6,167 nt of DNA from Treponema sp. (GTDB lineage Bacteria > Spirochaetota > Spirochaetia > Treponematales > Breznakiellaceae): assembly GCA_031271075.1 (NCBI GenBank), contig JAISWN010000068.1:1-6167 (forward strand), written 5' to 3'. The position numbers and the translations under genes were made by a program. Below are positions 1 through 5,480 of the stretch, piece after piece. The notes beneath the pieces are model-generated. The model was given only the letters and a program-made list of their open reading frames with translations. It was not told the origin of the DNA and ran no database searches. How positions within the stretch are numbered: position 1 is the stretch's first letter; each line of letters starts with the position of its first letter.

Positions 1-1429
1 CGAAGTCTTTCGTGTCCCGAACCGTCCAGAAGGCTTCGGCCAGGGCGCAGATCCGGGGAAAGATCATGTATTCGGCGATTTTTCCCGCGTAGATCAACTC
101 GGACCAGAGGTTGCCCTGGCCCCCGAGGATGCGGGCGGCCTCCTCCCCGCTTAACCCGGGGGGAACCGGCTCCAGGGTATAAGCCTGGTAGACCGAGGAA
201 ATCCCCAACTGCCCCGGCTCCTCGGGATCCGCCTTGTGCTTGTAATCCAGGTAACAACCCTGGGTATTGGGGGTCATAATCACCGGGTGGCCCAGGCGGC
301 TGGCCTTGATCCCCCCCTCCGCTCCCCGCCAGGACATGACCACCACATCCCTGGGCAGGGGGTACCGCTCCGTATCCTCAAGCACCTCGTCCCAGCCTAT
401 GGCGATCTTTCCCTGCCGGCCGAGCATTTCCGCCAGTTTTACACTTATCCAGCTTTGGAGTTCCCGGGGACTTTTAAGGCCCAGGCCGGCAAGCCGGCTT
501 TGGCACTTGGGGCAGGCTTCCCAGCGCTTAAACCGTACCTCGTCCCCCCCGATATGCACGTAGGGGGAGGGAAAGAGGCCGGAGAGGGTGTCGAAAACAG
601 CGGCAAAAAAATCGAAGATCCCGTCGTTCCCCGCGCATAACACGTCTTCCCGGATACCGAAGCAATCCTCCACCCGGTAGGGCCCTCCGGTGCAGCCCAG
701 GCCGGGGTAGGCGGCAAGAACGGCGCTGGTGTGTCCGGGAAGGTCTACTTCGGGGATCACTTCCACCTGCCGGGCCCCGGCCCAGGCGACTATTTCCCGG
801 ATGTCGTCTGGGGTATAGAAACCCTCGCCGGTATACCGGCCCTCCCGGCGGCTGTCCAAACGCCGGGAACCTATTTCGGTTAAGAGGGGATAGGCCGCTA
901 CCGGAAACCGCCAGCCCTGATCGTCGGTAAGGTGCCAGTGAAACTTGTTGATATGGTGGAGGGAGAGGGTATCGATCAGTTTTTTGATAAACTCAACCGA
1001 GTAGAAATGCCGGGAAGTGTCCAGCATAAAACCCCGCCAGGGGAAACGGGGCCTGTCCTCAATTTCGGCGCAGGGAATTTCAATTTCCCCCGTTCCTTCG
1101 GCGGAAAGGAAAAGCTGCCGCAGGGTCTGGAAGCCCTGGTAGAGCCCCCCTTCCCCGGAAGCCTCCAGGCTTACCGCCTCCGGGTCTATTTTAAGCCGGT
1201 AAGCCTCTTCCCCCGGTTCCTCAATCTTTTTACAGATGATCTTTTTTGCCCTTGCCGGATTTTCGCCCCCTGCCTCCCCGGCGTCCGCCCGGAGTTGTTC
1301 TCCCGCCAGGGCCATAAGGCGCCGAAAAACCCCGTCCCCGCTTATGACGGGGATTCCCCCGGAACGAAAAAACCCCTCCCGGTATAAAACCGATTGGGGC
1401 GCCGGAACGATACTTAACGGTAAATCCAT
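1..1429 (-). CDS. GH20 beta-N-acetylhexosaminidase, C-terminus cut by window edge
   Basis: This gene has 476 readable codons and no stop before the left edge. The frame matches family 20 exo-hexosaminidases, which remove terminal GlcNAc or GalNAc by substrate-assisted catalysis. An N-terminal GH20b-like domain (about 1-120) leads into the barrel at PWRGFMLDTSRHF (130-142), where the Arg is the expected sugar-binding residue. Then come WHLTDDQGWR (165-174), PEVDLPGH (226-233) and HIGGDE (292-297), whose D296-E297 is the catalytic pair. Trp346 (GWDEV), Trp367 (SWRG) and Trp442 (NLWSE) are the usual pocket aromatics. Probably only a few dozen residues are missing. The ATG at 1429 is preceded by AGGAAGG (1436-1442) at 6 nt. 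The N-terminus (MDLPLSIVPAPQS) has no signal peptide or lipobox, so a cytoplasmic enzyme acting on imported oligosaccharides is inferred. It is divergent from cysK. The family call is very secure; the natural substrate (chitin oligomers, mucin, glycosaminoglycan or peptidoglycan pieces) is not known. Confidence 0.95.
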   Translation of the reverse strand, partial: MDLPLSIVPAPQSVLYREGFFRSGGIPVISGDGVFRRLMALAGEQLRADAGEAGGENPARAKKIICKKIEEPGEEAYRLKIDPEAVSLEASGEGGLYQGFQTLRQLFLSAEGTGEIEIPCAEIEDRPRFPWRGFMLDTSRHFYSVEFIKKLIDTLSLHHINKFHWHLTDDQGWRFPVAAYPLLTEIGSRRLDSRREGRYTGEGFYTPDDIREIVAWAGARQVEVIPEVDLPGHTSAVLAAYPGLGCTGGPYRVEDCFGIREDVLCAGNDGIFDFFAAVFDTLSGLFPSPYVHIGGDEVRFKRWEACPKCQSRLAGLGLKSPRELQSWISVKLAEMLGRQGKIAIGWDEVLEDTERYPLPRDVVVMSWRGAEGGIKASRLGHPVIMTPNTQGCYLDYKHKADPEEPGQLGISSVYQAYTLEPVPPGLSGEEAARILGGQGNLWSELIYAGKIAEYMIFPRICALAEAFWTVRDTKDF

Positions 1430-1469
1430 ACTGCGCCTTCCTGTGCCGGGGTAAAACCTTGACTCTATC

Positions 1470-1498
1470 AGCATAAAACAAAACCGCCGGCTTGTGAA
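1470..1498 (-). promoter_or_regulatory. Probable sigma-70-type promoter of the hexosaminidase gene
   Basis: Read on the minus strand, TTCACA (1498-1493, 5 of 6 to TTGACA) is followed after exactly 17 nt by TATGCT (1475-1470, 4 of 6 to TATAAT). Transcription would begin near 1463, giving a leader of about 35 nt that carries the AGGAAGG ribosome site. No operator-like repeat overlaps it. This is a sequence match only. Confidence 0.5.
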
Positions 1499-1521
1499 CG
1501 GCATCCGGGAAAGATCCGGGC

Positions 1522-1552
1522 TTGACATTTTTTTGAAACTATAGTATATAAT
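1522..1552 (+). promoter_or_regulatory. Probable sigma-70-type promoter of cysK
   Basis: A perfect TTGACA (1522-1527) lies upstream of a TATATAAT tract. The -10 is either TATATA (1545-1550, spacer 17) or the perfect TATAAT (1547-1552, spacer 19). Transcription would begin near 1557-1559, only about 30 nt before the cysK ATG. Two direct copies of ATCCGGG (1503-1509 and 1514-1520) sit just upstream of the -35, with no known role. Confidence 0.7.
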
Positions 1553-1572
1553 ACCTATCTTATTAATAGGTA
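1552..1572. promoter_or_regulatory. Inverted repeat over the cysK transcription start, operator candidate
   Basis: TACCTAT (1552-1558) and ATAGGTA (1566-1572) are perfect 7-bp inverted arms around a 7-nt AT-rich centre. The site begins at the last base of the -10 and covers the expected start of transcription, a position suited to a repressor. Cysteine-synthesis genes in many anaerobes and Gram-positives are controlled by Rrf2-family repressors such as CymR, so a cysteine- or Fe-S-responsive regulator is a reasonable guess. A weak mRNA stem is the alternative. Confidence 0.45.
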
Positions 1573-1590
1573 ATATCTACAGGAGGAATC

Positions 1591-2511
1591 ATGGCACAGG
1601 TAGAAAAGATTACGGATCTCATTGGGAATACCCCTCTGGTGAAGATCAACAAGATCAACGAGGGAGGGGCGGCGGTCTACGTCAAGCTGGAAAGCTTCAA
1701 CCCCCTGCACAGCGTCAAGGACCGGATCGCCCTGGCCCTTATCGAAGCGGGGGAACGGGACGGGAAGATAAAACAGGGAACCGTCCTTATCGAACCCACC
1801 AGCGGCAACACCGGCATCGGCCTGGCCTACGTGGCGGCGGTTAAAGGCTACCGGATCATCCTGACCATGCCGGAAACCATGAGCGTTGAGCGGCGGAAGC
1901 TCCTCAAGGCCCTGGGCGCGGAGCTTGAGCTTACCGAAGGGGCCAAGGGCATGAAGGGGGCCATTGCCAAGGCGGAAGAGCTGGCCGCTTCCATCCCCAA
2001 TTCCTTTATCCCCCAGCAGTTCGACAATCCCGCCAATCCGGAGATCCACGAAAAGACCACCGGTCCGGAGATCTGGGACGACACTCAGGGGAAGATCGAC
2101 ATCCTGGTGGGCGGGGTCGGTACCGGGGGCACCATCACCGGGGCGGGGAAGTACCTTAAATCCAAAAAACCCGGCGTCAAAGTGGTCGCGGTGGAGCCCT
2201 CCGCCAGCCCGGTACTCTCCGGCGGCAGCCCCGGCCCCCACAAGATCCAGGGGATAGGCGCGGGCTTTGTACCCCAGGTCTACGACAAGGACGTGGTGGA
2301 CGAGATCTATCAGACCGACGATATCAAGGCCGGAACCGTTGCCCGGCTTCTGGCAAAGAAGGAAGGCATCCTGGTAGGCATTTCTTCCGGTTCCGCCCTG
2401 GAAGCCGCGCTGACCATCGCTAAGCGGCCCGAGAACAGGGGCAAAACCATCGTGGCGGTACTCCCCGACACCGGCGAGCGCTACCTCTCCACCTGGCTGT
2501 GGGACGAGTAG
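1591..2511 (+). CDS. cysK: Cysteine synthase (O-acetylserine sulfhydrylase), PLP enzyme
   Basis: This 306-residue protein has the normal length for CysK, a cytoplasmic enzyme that makes cysteine and acetate from O-acetylserine and sulfide. Landmarks in order are IGNTPLV (11-17), NPLHSVKDR (37-45) with Lys43 as the expected PLP Schiff-base lysine, the substrate-binding TSGNTG loop (70-75), the PLP-phosphate loop GTGGT (177-181), GISSG (263-267) whose serine should bind the pyridine nitrogen, and the closing [10 protein letters not shown] (292-301). There is no N-terminal heme domain or C-terminal CBS domain, so it is not cystathionine beta-synthase. The start is firm: AGGAGG (1581-1586) lies 4 nt before the ATG. 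It has its own promoter and appears monocistronic, with no cysE or transport partner in view. CysK and CysM are hard to tell apart, but the length and motifs favour CysK. Confidence 0.96.
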   Translation: MAQVEKITDLIGNTPLVKINKINEGGAAVYVKLESFNPLHSVKDRIALALIEAGERDGKIKQGTVLIEPTSGNTGIGLAYVAAVKGYRIILTMPETMSVERRKLLKALGAELELTEGAKGMKGAIAKAEELAASIPNSFIPQQFDNPANPEIHEKTTGPEIWDDTQGKIDILVGGVGTGGTITGAGKYLKSKKPGVKVVAVEPSASPVLSGGSPGPHKIQGIGAGFVPQVYDKDVVDEIYQTDDIKAGTVARLLAKKEGILVGISSGSALEAALTIAKRPENRGKTIVAVLPDTGERYLSTWLWDE

Positions 2512-2516
2512 CAAAA

Positions 2517-2535
2517 GCACCCCGTTGAGGGGTGT
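2517..2535. terminator. Hairpin after cysK, possibly a bidirectional terminator
   Basis: CACCCC (2518-2523) pairs with GGGGTG (2529-2534) around a GTTGA loop, and one more G-T pair can extend the stem. It starts 6 nt after the cysK stop. On the plus strand no T-run follows. On the minus strand the stem is followed by TTTT (2516-2513), so it suits intrinsic termination of the leftward transcript from the heparinase-like gene better than that of cysK. Confidence 0.45.
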
Positions 2536-2567
2536 CTACCGGGAAAATCCGGCGCCGGACTAACAAT

Positions 2568-2589
2568 AGCGGCCCGTCAAGGGCCGTTT
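2568..2589 (+). terminator. GC-rich hairpin with short T-run, candidate cysK terminator
   Basis: CGGCCC (2570-2575) pairs with GGGCCG (2581-2586) around a GTCAA loop, extendable by a G-T and an A-T pair. It is followed by TTT (2587-2589). The T-run is short for an intrinsic terminator, so it could instead be the first stem of the structured element that follows directly. Confidence 0.4.
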
Positions 2590-2705
2590 CCCCGGGGAAC
2601 GCGCAAGGGATAGAAGCGGAAATACCGCAAGCCCGCTGCTTGCGGCGGGCTGAGGAATTGGAGCGGATAGCCCGGTTCCCGCTGCCTCCGGCGGCGGGAA
2701 TGCGC
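2588..2705 (+). other. Hairpin-rich repeat element between convergent genes, possible structured RNA
   Basis: No plausible gene lies here. The stretch has three nearly abutting stems: CCGCAAGC/GCTTGCGG (2625-2632 with 2638-2645, perfect 8 bp, 5-nt loop), CGGGCT/AGCCCG (2646-2651 with 2669-2674, 17-nt loop), and an 11-bp stem 2676-2686 with 2690-2700 having one T-G pair and a 3-nt loop. Two TTCCC..GGGAA hairpins bracket it, each running into the near-repeat GGGAACGCGC (2595-2604) or GGGAATGCGC (2696-2705). Single-stranded parts repeat an AGCGGA core (2615-2620 and 2662-2667). The T-G pair becomes an A-C mismatch on the other strand, which slightly favours a plus-strand RNA. It may be an intergenic repeat family, a processed cysK 3' end or an independent RNA; I do not recognise it. 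Confidence 0.45.
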
Positions 2706-2730
2706 CCGGACTTAAATCATCCGGACGGAT

Positions 2731-4965
2731 CTATAGCAACAGTTTGATAACGCCGCTTTGGGGGGTTTCGAAGCGTATCAGAATCTGCTCCCCCTGATGC
2801 TGAATAGTTACGGGATTTTCCAGGGTTCCGCCGGCCTGTATGCCCCGGTAATGGGGCGGCTTAAAACGGAACAGGCGGGCGCCAAAAAAAATAAGCTCCC
2901 CCCTGGTGTGGTTATAGATAAAAGCGTCCGCATCGGTCTTTACGCCGTCGTAATCATAATCATCGCGGTATTGGCCAAGCCTGGTTCCGACAAGATCTTC
3001 CCCCAGGCGCAGCCCCATGGCGCTGGGAAACGCGGTGTGGCCGGAACAGCGGACATCCACCGGACAGGCGCTCATTGCAGCTTCATGGCAAAAGACGGCG
3101 TTAAATCCCATGCGCCGGCCGCGGGAAACCAGGTCCAGATCCAGATCGGCGTGATGCTGATACACCGCGACAGGACGGCTGTTGGGACATTCTTCAATGG
3201 AAAACCAATGCTCCCTGCGGGGAAACAACACCGTAAGGGCGCTGTCCAGCAGGGTCAATTCCAGAGCGCCGGGGTTCTTCCACACCGGCCGGCCCTGTAT
3301 ATGCCAGCGGACGGCTCCCGTTTCTTCCGTTGGGCCAAAGCACATATCAAAAACGGCCGCATACGCGCCCCGGCGGAGCAGGACCGTCCGTTCATTGGTC
3401 CATCCGTAGTAATCGTACAGCGTACTTTTTGAAGCTTCCGCCGGGGGAAAGCTCGAAAAAAAACGCAGTTCCGCGTTGTACAGTTCCAGGGCGGGATACA
3501 CGCCGAATTTCCGTTCGCCGCTTCGGGGAGCGTCCAGCCATGTCCCGTCCCGCTTGAGGCTGAAAGCGTTAAGGTCCTTGCGGTGTATGGCGGCGTCCCT
3601 GGTTACCTGATCGGTGTTTTGAACCAGGAATTGTTCCCCGCGAACCAGCGAAATAATTTCGTTGGAGGCCGGATAACGGTGAGAAACGGTACGGTCCTGG
3701 GGGCTGTTCTGTCCGCCCCACAGGTTAAGGATCATAAACATATCACTGCGGTTCCAGCCGTCACGAAACACGATTTTGTCCGGCAGTACCGGCTCATGAT
3801 CATAGGGCCAGCGCCCCTGTCCGGCGGTTTTTTCCAGCACTTGTCCGTAATTTCGCGGGCGTTCAGGGATGAGTGAATCATCCCAAAAATACCACAGGTG
3901 AAAAACCGTATCCGTCAGTCCCTCCCATACATGGTCATACCGGCTCTGGCGTCCAAGCTCCTCGCTTATTACTTCTTCCAGTTCTTTCACGTTTTCCGGA
4001 TCACATTCCGCCGCCGGGGATTCGCGGGTGATATTGCGGCAGGCGTACTGCTGCCGGATATTCCGCCGCTCCAGCCGTTCCTCAAGAAAACGGCAGGCCA
4101 TCCATTTATAGCGGCCGTCATGGAATATATGGGCGCCCAGGGCCATCATTCCGGGGATGGACCCGCATTGGGTCCAGTTGTACAGGGTAAAAATGCCGTT
4201 TCCCGGCTGCTGCTGCAGCATGTTTTCAAACGTAGCCCGGCAGTTCTCCAGGGACAGTAGATCCTCCCGATCCCGGTAGCGGGCGTACAGCCACAGGGAC
4301 ACGCAAAAGACCGGGGTGTAAAAAAGGGTGTCATCCACATTGCCGTTCTTCTTTTCCCACCCCGCCAGCCGTGAATCGCTTAGGGCATGAAAATTTTCGG
4401 CCAGGACCGGGTCCCGATCCTTAAAGAGTTCGGCCAAAACCGTACAAGCCCCGATGCCTATTTCCTGATTATCGTAGGGGCGGTAGGTCTTCCAGGCCGG
4501 ATCGTCATGATCCCGCCACATAAGGCAGGCCCTGGCGTAGAACCAGTCCTCCACCGTTTTCTGGTCCCTGCCGCCGCAGACGGCGGCAAAGGCGGGATCT
4601 TCCTTTGCCGTTATCCACGAATGGACCAGCAGGGCCAGCGCGTACCCGTCAAAGGCGCGGTCGCAGAAACAGTAATCAATGAGGTAACCGGTATCCGCCA
4701 GAGCACAGAGCAGCTCAACATAATCCCGCCCCGCTTCCCTGTTCCCCGCCAGGAAACACATTCCCCGGCCCAGCAGGGCATTGAGATCCCCATAATCAAA
4801 CACGTCTTTGTGAACGTAGTAATAGTTGTGGATGGCGCCCGGCAGGGCGGGCACCACCTTAAAATTACGGATCCGCTCAAGGAGCCGTTTTTTGCCGCCC
4901 ACTTCCCCGTACAATCGTTCCGCTAAGGCTTCAATATCGGCCCTTGAATAGATCCGTTCGGTCAT
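2731..4965 (-). CDS. Heparinase II/III-like protein, predicted polysaccharide lyase, cytoplasmic
   Basis: This 744-residue protein appears to have two parts. The first (about 1-365) is helix-rich with many Trp and Tyr, as in an (alpha/alpha) toroid: WFYARACLMW (141-150), YRPYDNQEIGIGA (161-173), YNWTQCGSIPGMMALGAHIF (262-281). The second (about 396-744) is beta-rich and resembles the heparinase II/III C-terminal region: KIVFRDGWNRSDMF (397-410), SHRYPASNEIISLVRGEQFL (428-447), GWTNERTVLLRRGAYAAVFD (521-540). Such proteins usually cleave uronic-acid polysaccharides by beta-elimination. The ATG at 4965 is chosen over an upstream ATG at 5055 because it overlaps the previous stop as ATGA, has AGGA (4979-4976) 10 nt upstream, and the extra 30 residues lie inside the upstream reading frame. 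No signal peptide is visible. The motif normally rich in His/Asp/Asn reads H429-x5-N435, lacking the usual second His and Asp, so substrate and activity are uncertain. A non-catalytic relative or a related (alpha/alpha)-barrel hydrolase is possible. Confidence 0.75.
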   Translation of the reverse strand: MTERIYSRADIEALAERLYGEVGGKKRLLERIRNFKVVPALPGAIHNYYYVHKDVFDYGDLNALLGRGMCFLAGNREAGRDYVELLCALADTGYLIDYCFCDRAFDGYALALLVHSWITAKEDPAFAAVCGGRDQKTVEDWFYARACLMWRDHDDPAWKTYRPYDNQEIGIGACTVLAELFKDRDPVLAENFHALSDSRLAGWEKKNGNVDDTLFYTPVFCVSLWLYARYRDREDLLSLENCRATFENMLQQQPGNGIFTLYNWTQCGSIPGMMALGAHIFHDGRYKWMACRFLEERLERRNIRQQYACRNITRESPAAECDPENVKELEEVISEELGRQSRYDHVWEGLTDTVFHLWYFWDDSLIPERPRNYGQVLEKTAGQGRWPYDHEPVLPDKIVFRDGWNRSDMFMILNLWGGQNSPQDRTVSHRYPASNEIISLVRGEQFLVQNTDQVTRDAAIHRKDLNAFSLKRDGTWLDAPRSGERKFGVYPALELYNAELRFFSSFPPAEASKSTLYDYYGWTNERTVLLRRGAYAAVFDMCFGPTEETGAVRWHIQGRPVWKNPGALELTLLDSALTVLFPRREHWFSIEECPNSRPVAVYQHHADLDLDLVSRGRRMGFNAVFCHEAAMSACPVDVRCSGHTAFPSAMGLRLGEDLVGTRLGQYRDDYDYDGVKTDADAFIYNHTRGELIFFGARLFRFKPPHYRGIQAGGTLENPVTIQHQGEQILIRFETPQSGVIKLLL

Positions 4966-5276
4966 TTTTTGAACGTCCTGTTGTACCATTCGGTGGAAAG
5001 CTGAATTTTGCGATCCCCGCCCATTCGGCGTAAATTTCTGATATAGGCGTCCCATTCGGCGTCGATGTTTATGGCGCCGGTAATTGCCTTATCGGTGAAC
5101 TCCGCAACCGCGAACACAACAGAATTATGACGGCGGGGATGCCTGGCAATAATCGGCTTTCCCGGATAGATATAATCTTTTCGTATGTCGATAATTCGGG
5201 AAATAATAATATCAAGATTTATGTTCCCAATCATGCGCTGATTATGGATTATTTCTAAATGATTGAAAAGCGTCAT
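4962..5276 (-). pseudogene. Probable C-terminal remnant of an LplA-type sugar-binding protein
   Basis: This open frame of 104 codons resembles, in residues about 51-100, the end of LplA-type extracellular solute-binding proteins: AVAEFTDKAITGAINID, then EWDAYIRNLRRMGGD (74-88) and EWYNR (96-100), matching the family pattern of an ITG turn, WDxYxxxL, MG and a final aromatic helix. Those proteins are normally about 450-550 residues with a lipoprotein signal, so nearly all of the protein is missing. The first 45 residues are unrecognised and fall in DNA of about 32% GC, unlike the neighbours. A stop codon (TGA, 5279-5277) directly precedes the ATG at 5276, and no strong ribosome site is seen. 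The stop overlaps the next start as ATGA, so an ancestral binding-protein/lyase operon with translational coupling is inferred. The frame might still be translated to aid that coupling. A genuine small protein is the alternative. Confidence 0.55.
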
Positions 5277-5350
5277 TCAAGCACGGACCAACCTGCCACC
5301 GGCCCTCCGGCCCCGTCGGGCCAGAGTACCACCTTTCCCCGATAATTTGA

Positions 5351-5380
5351 ATCATAGCATCTCCGTAAATTTTTCGTAAA
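5351..5380 (-). promoter_or_regulatory. Possible promoter for the leftward remnant/heparinase-like operon
   Basis: On the minus strand TTTACG (5380-5375, 4 of 6 to TTGACA) precedes TATGAT (5356-5351, 5 of 6 to TATAAT) by 18 nt. This would start a transcript near 5344 and give a leader of about 70 nt before the ATG at 5276. The region is AT-rich, so a chance match is quite possible. Confidence 0.3.
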
Positions 5381-5394
5381 AAAAGCAAAAAAGC

Positions 5395-5423
5395 TTGACA
5401 GATCCGGAAAACTGGCATAGGTT
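5395..5423 (+). promoter_or_regulatory. Promoter of the sugar-binding lipoprotein gene
   Basis: A perfect TTGACA (5395-5400) is followed after 17 nt by TAGGTT (5418-5423), a poor -10 that keeps the key T, A and final T. The -10 lies inside the first of two operator-like palindromes. A weak -10 buried in an operator suits a tightly regulated, inducible promoter. A better -10 (TATAAC, 5429-5434) exists but is 28 nt from the -35. Confidence 0.5.
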
Positions 5424-5438
5424 AACAATATAACCTAT
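5417..5438. promoter_or_regulatory. Operator-like palindrome A
   Basis: ATAGGTTA (5417-5424) and TAACCTAT (5431-5438) are perfect 8-bp inverted arms separated by 6 nt (ACAATA). The site covers the predicted -10 of the lipoprotein gene. It lacks the central CG typical of LacI-family operators; the regulator family cannot be named from the site. Confidence 0.65.
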
Positions 5439-5460
5439 ATTGGTTATGTTATTAACCTAT
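5439..5460. promoter_or_regulatory. Operator-like palindrome B, abutting A
   Basis: ATTGGTTA (5439-5446) and TAACCTAT (5453-5460) repeat the arms of site A with one changed base and the same 6-nt gap. The site begins at the base after A ends, so the two form an exact 22-bp tandem. It spans the expected transcription start and early leader, ending 8 nt before the AAGGAG ribosome site. The 22-bp period (two helical turns) would place two dimers on one DNA face. Confidence 0.65.
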
Positions 5461-5480
5461 GAATAACGAAGGAGTTCTAA

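Noticed and set aside
1555..2520. Open frame of 321 codons antisense to the whole of cysK
   Set aside because: cysK is unmistakable on the plus strand. The antisense frame has no recognisable motif and arises from GC-rich codon bias.
2532..2747. Plus-strand frame of 71 codons after cysK
   Set aside because: It runs through the hairpin-rich spacer, has no ribosome site or recognisable protein character, and is explained by the GC-rich stems.
3898..4926. Several plus-strand frames of 120-179 codons inside the heparinase-like gene
   Set aside because: They are shadows of one long, continuous minus-strand gene and lack motifs or initiation signals.
4966..5055. Thirty-residue N-terminal extension of the heparinase-like protein from an ATG at 5055
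   Set aside because: The extension lies wholly inside the upstream reading frame and has no domain character. The ATG at 4965 gives the ATGA overlap and a reasonable ribosome site.
5242..5355. Minus-strand 37-codon frame starting at 5355 behind a GGAG
   Set aside because: It has no recognisable similarity, its start overlaps the candidate -10 (TATGAT), and a second frame through the same DNA looks equally protein-like. The evidence is too weak for a gene call.
1552..5460. One regulator serving both the cysK inverted repeat and the tandem operators, since both contain ACCTAT/ATAGGT
   Set aside because: The arms face opposite ways and have different spacing (ACCTAT-N7-ATAGGT versus ATAGGTTA-N6-TAACCTAT), so the shared hexamer is probably chance.
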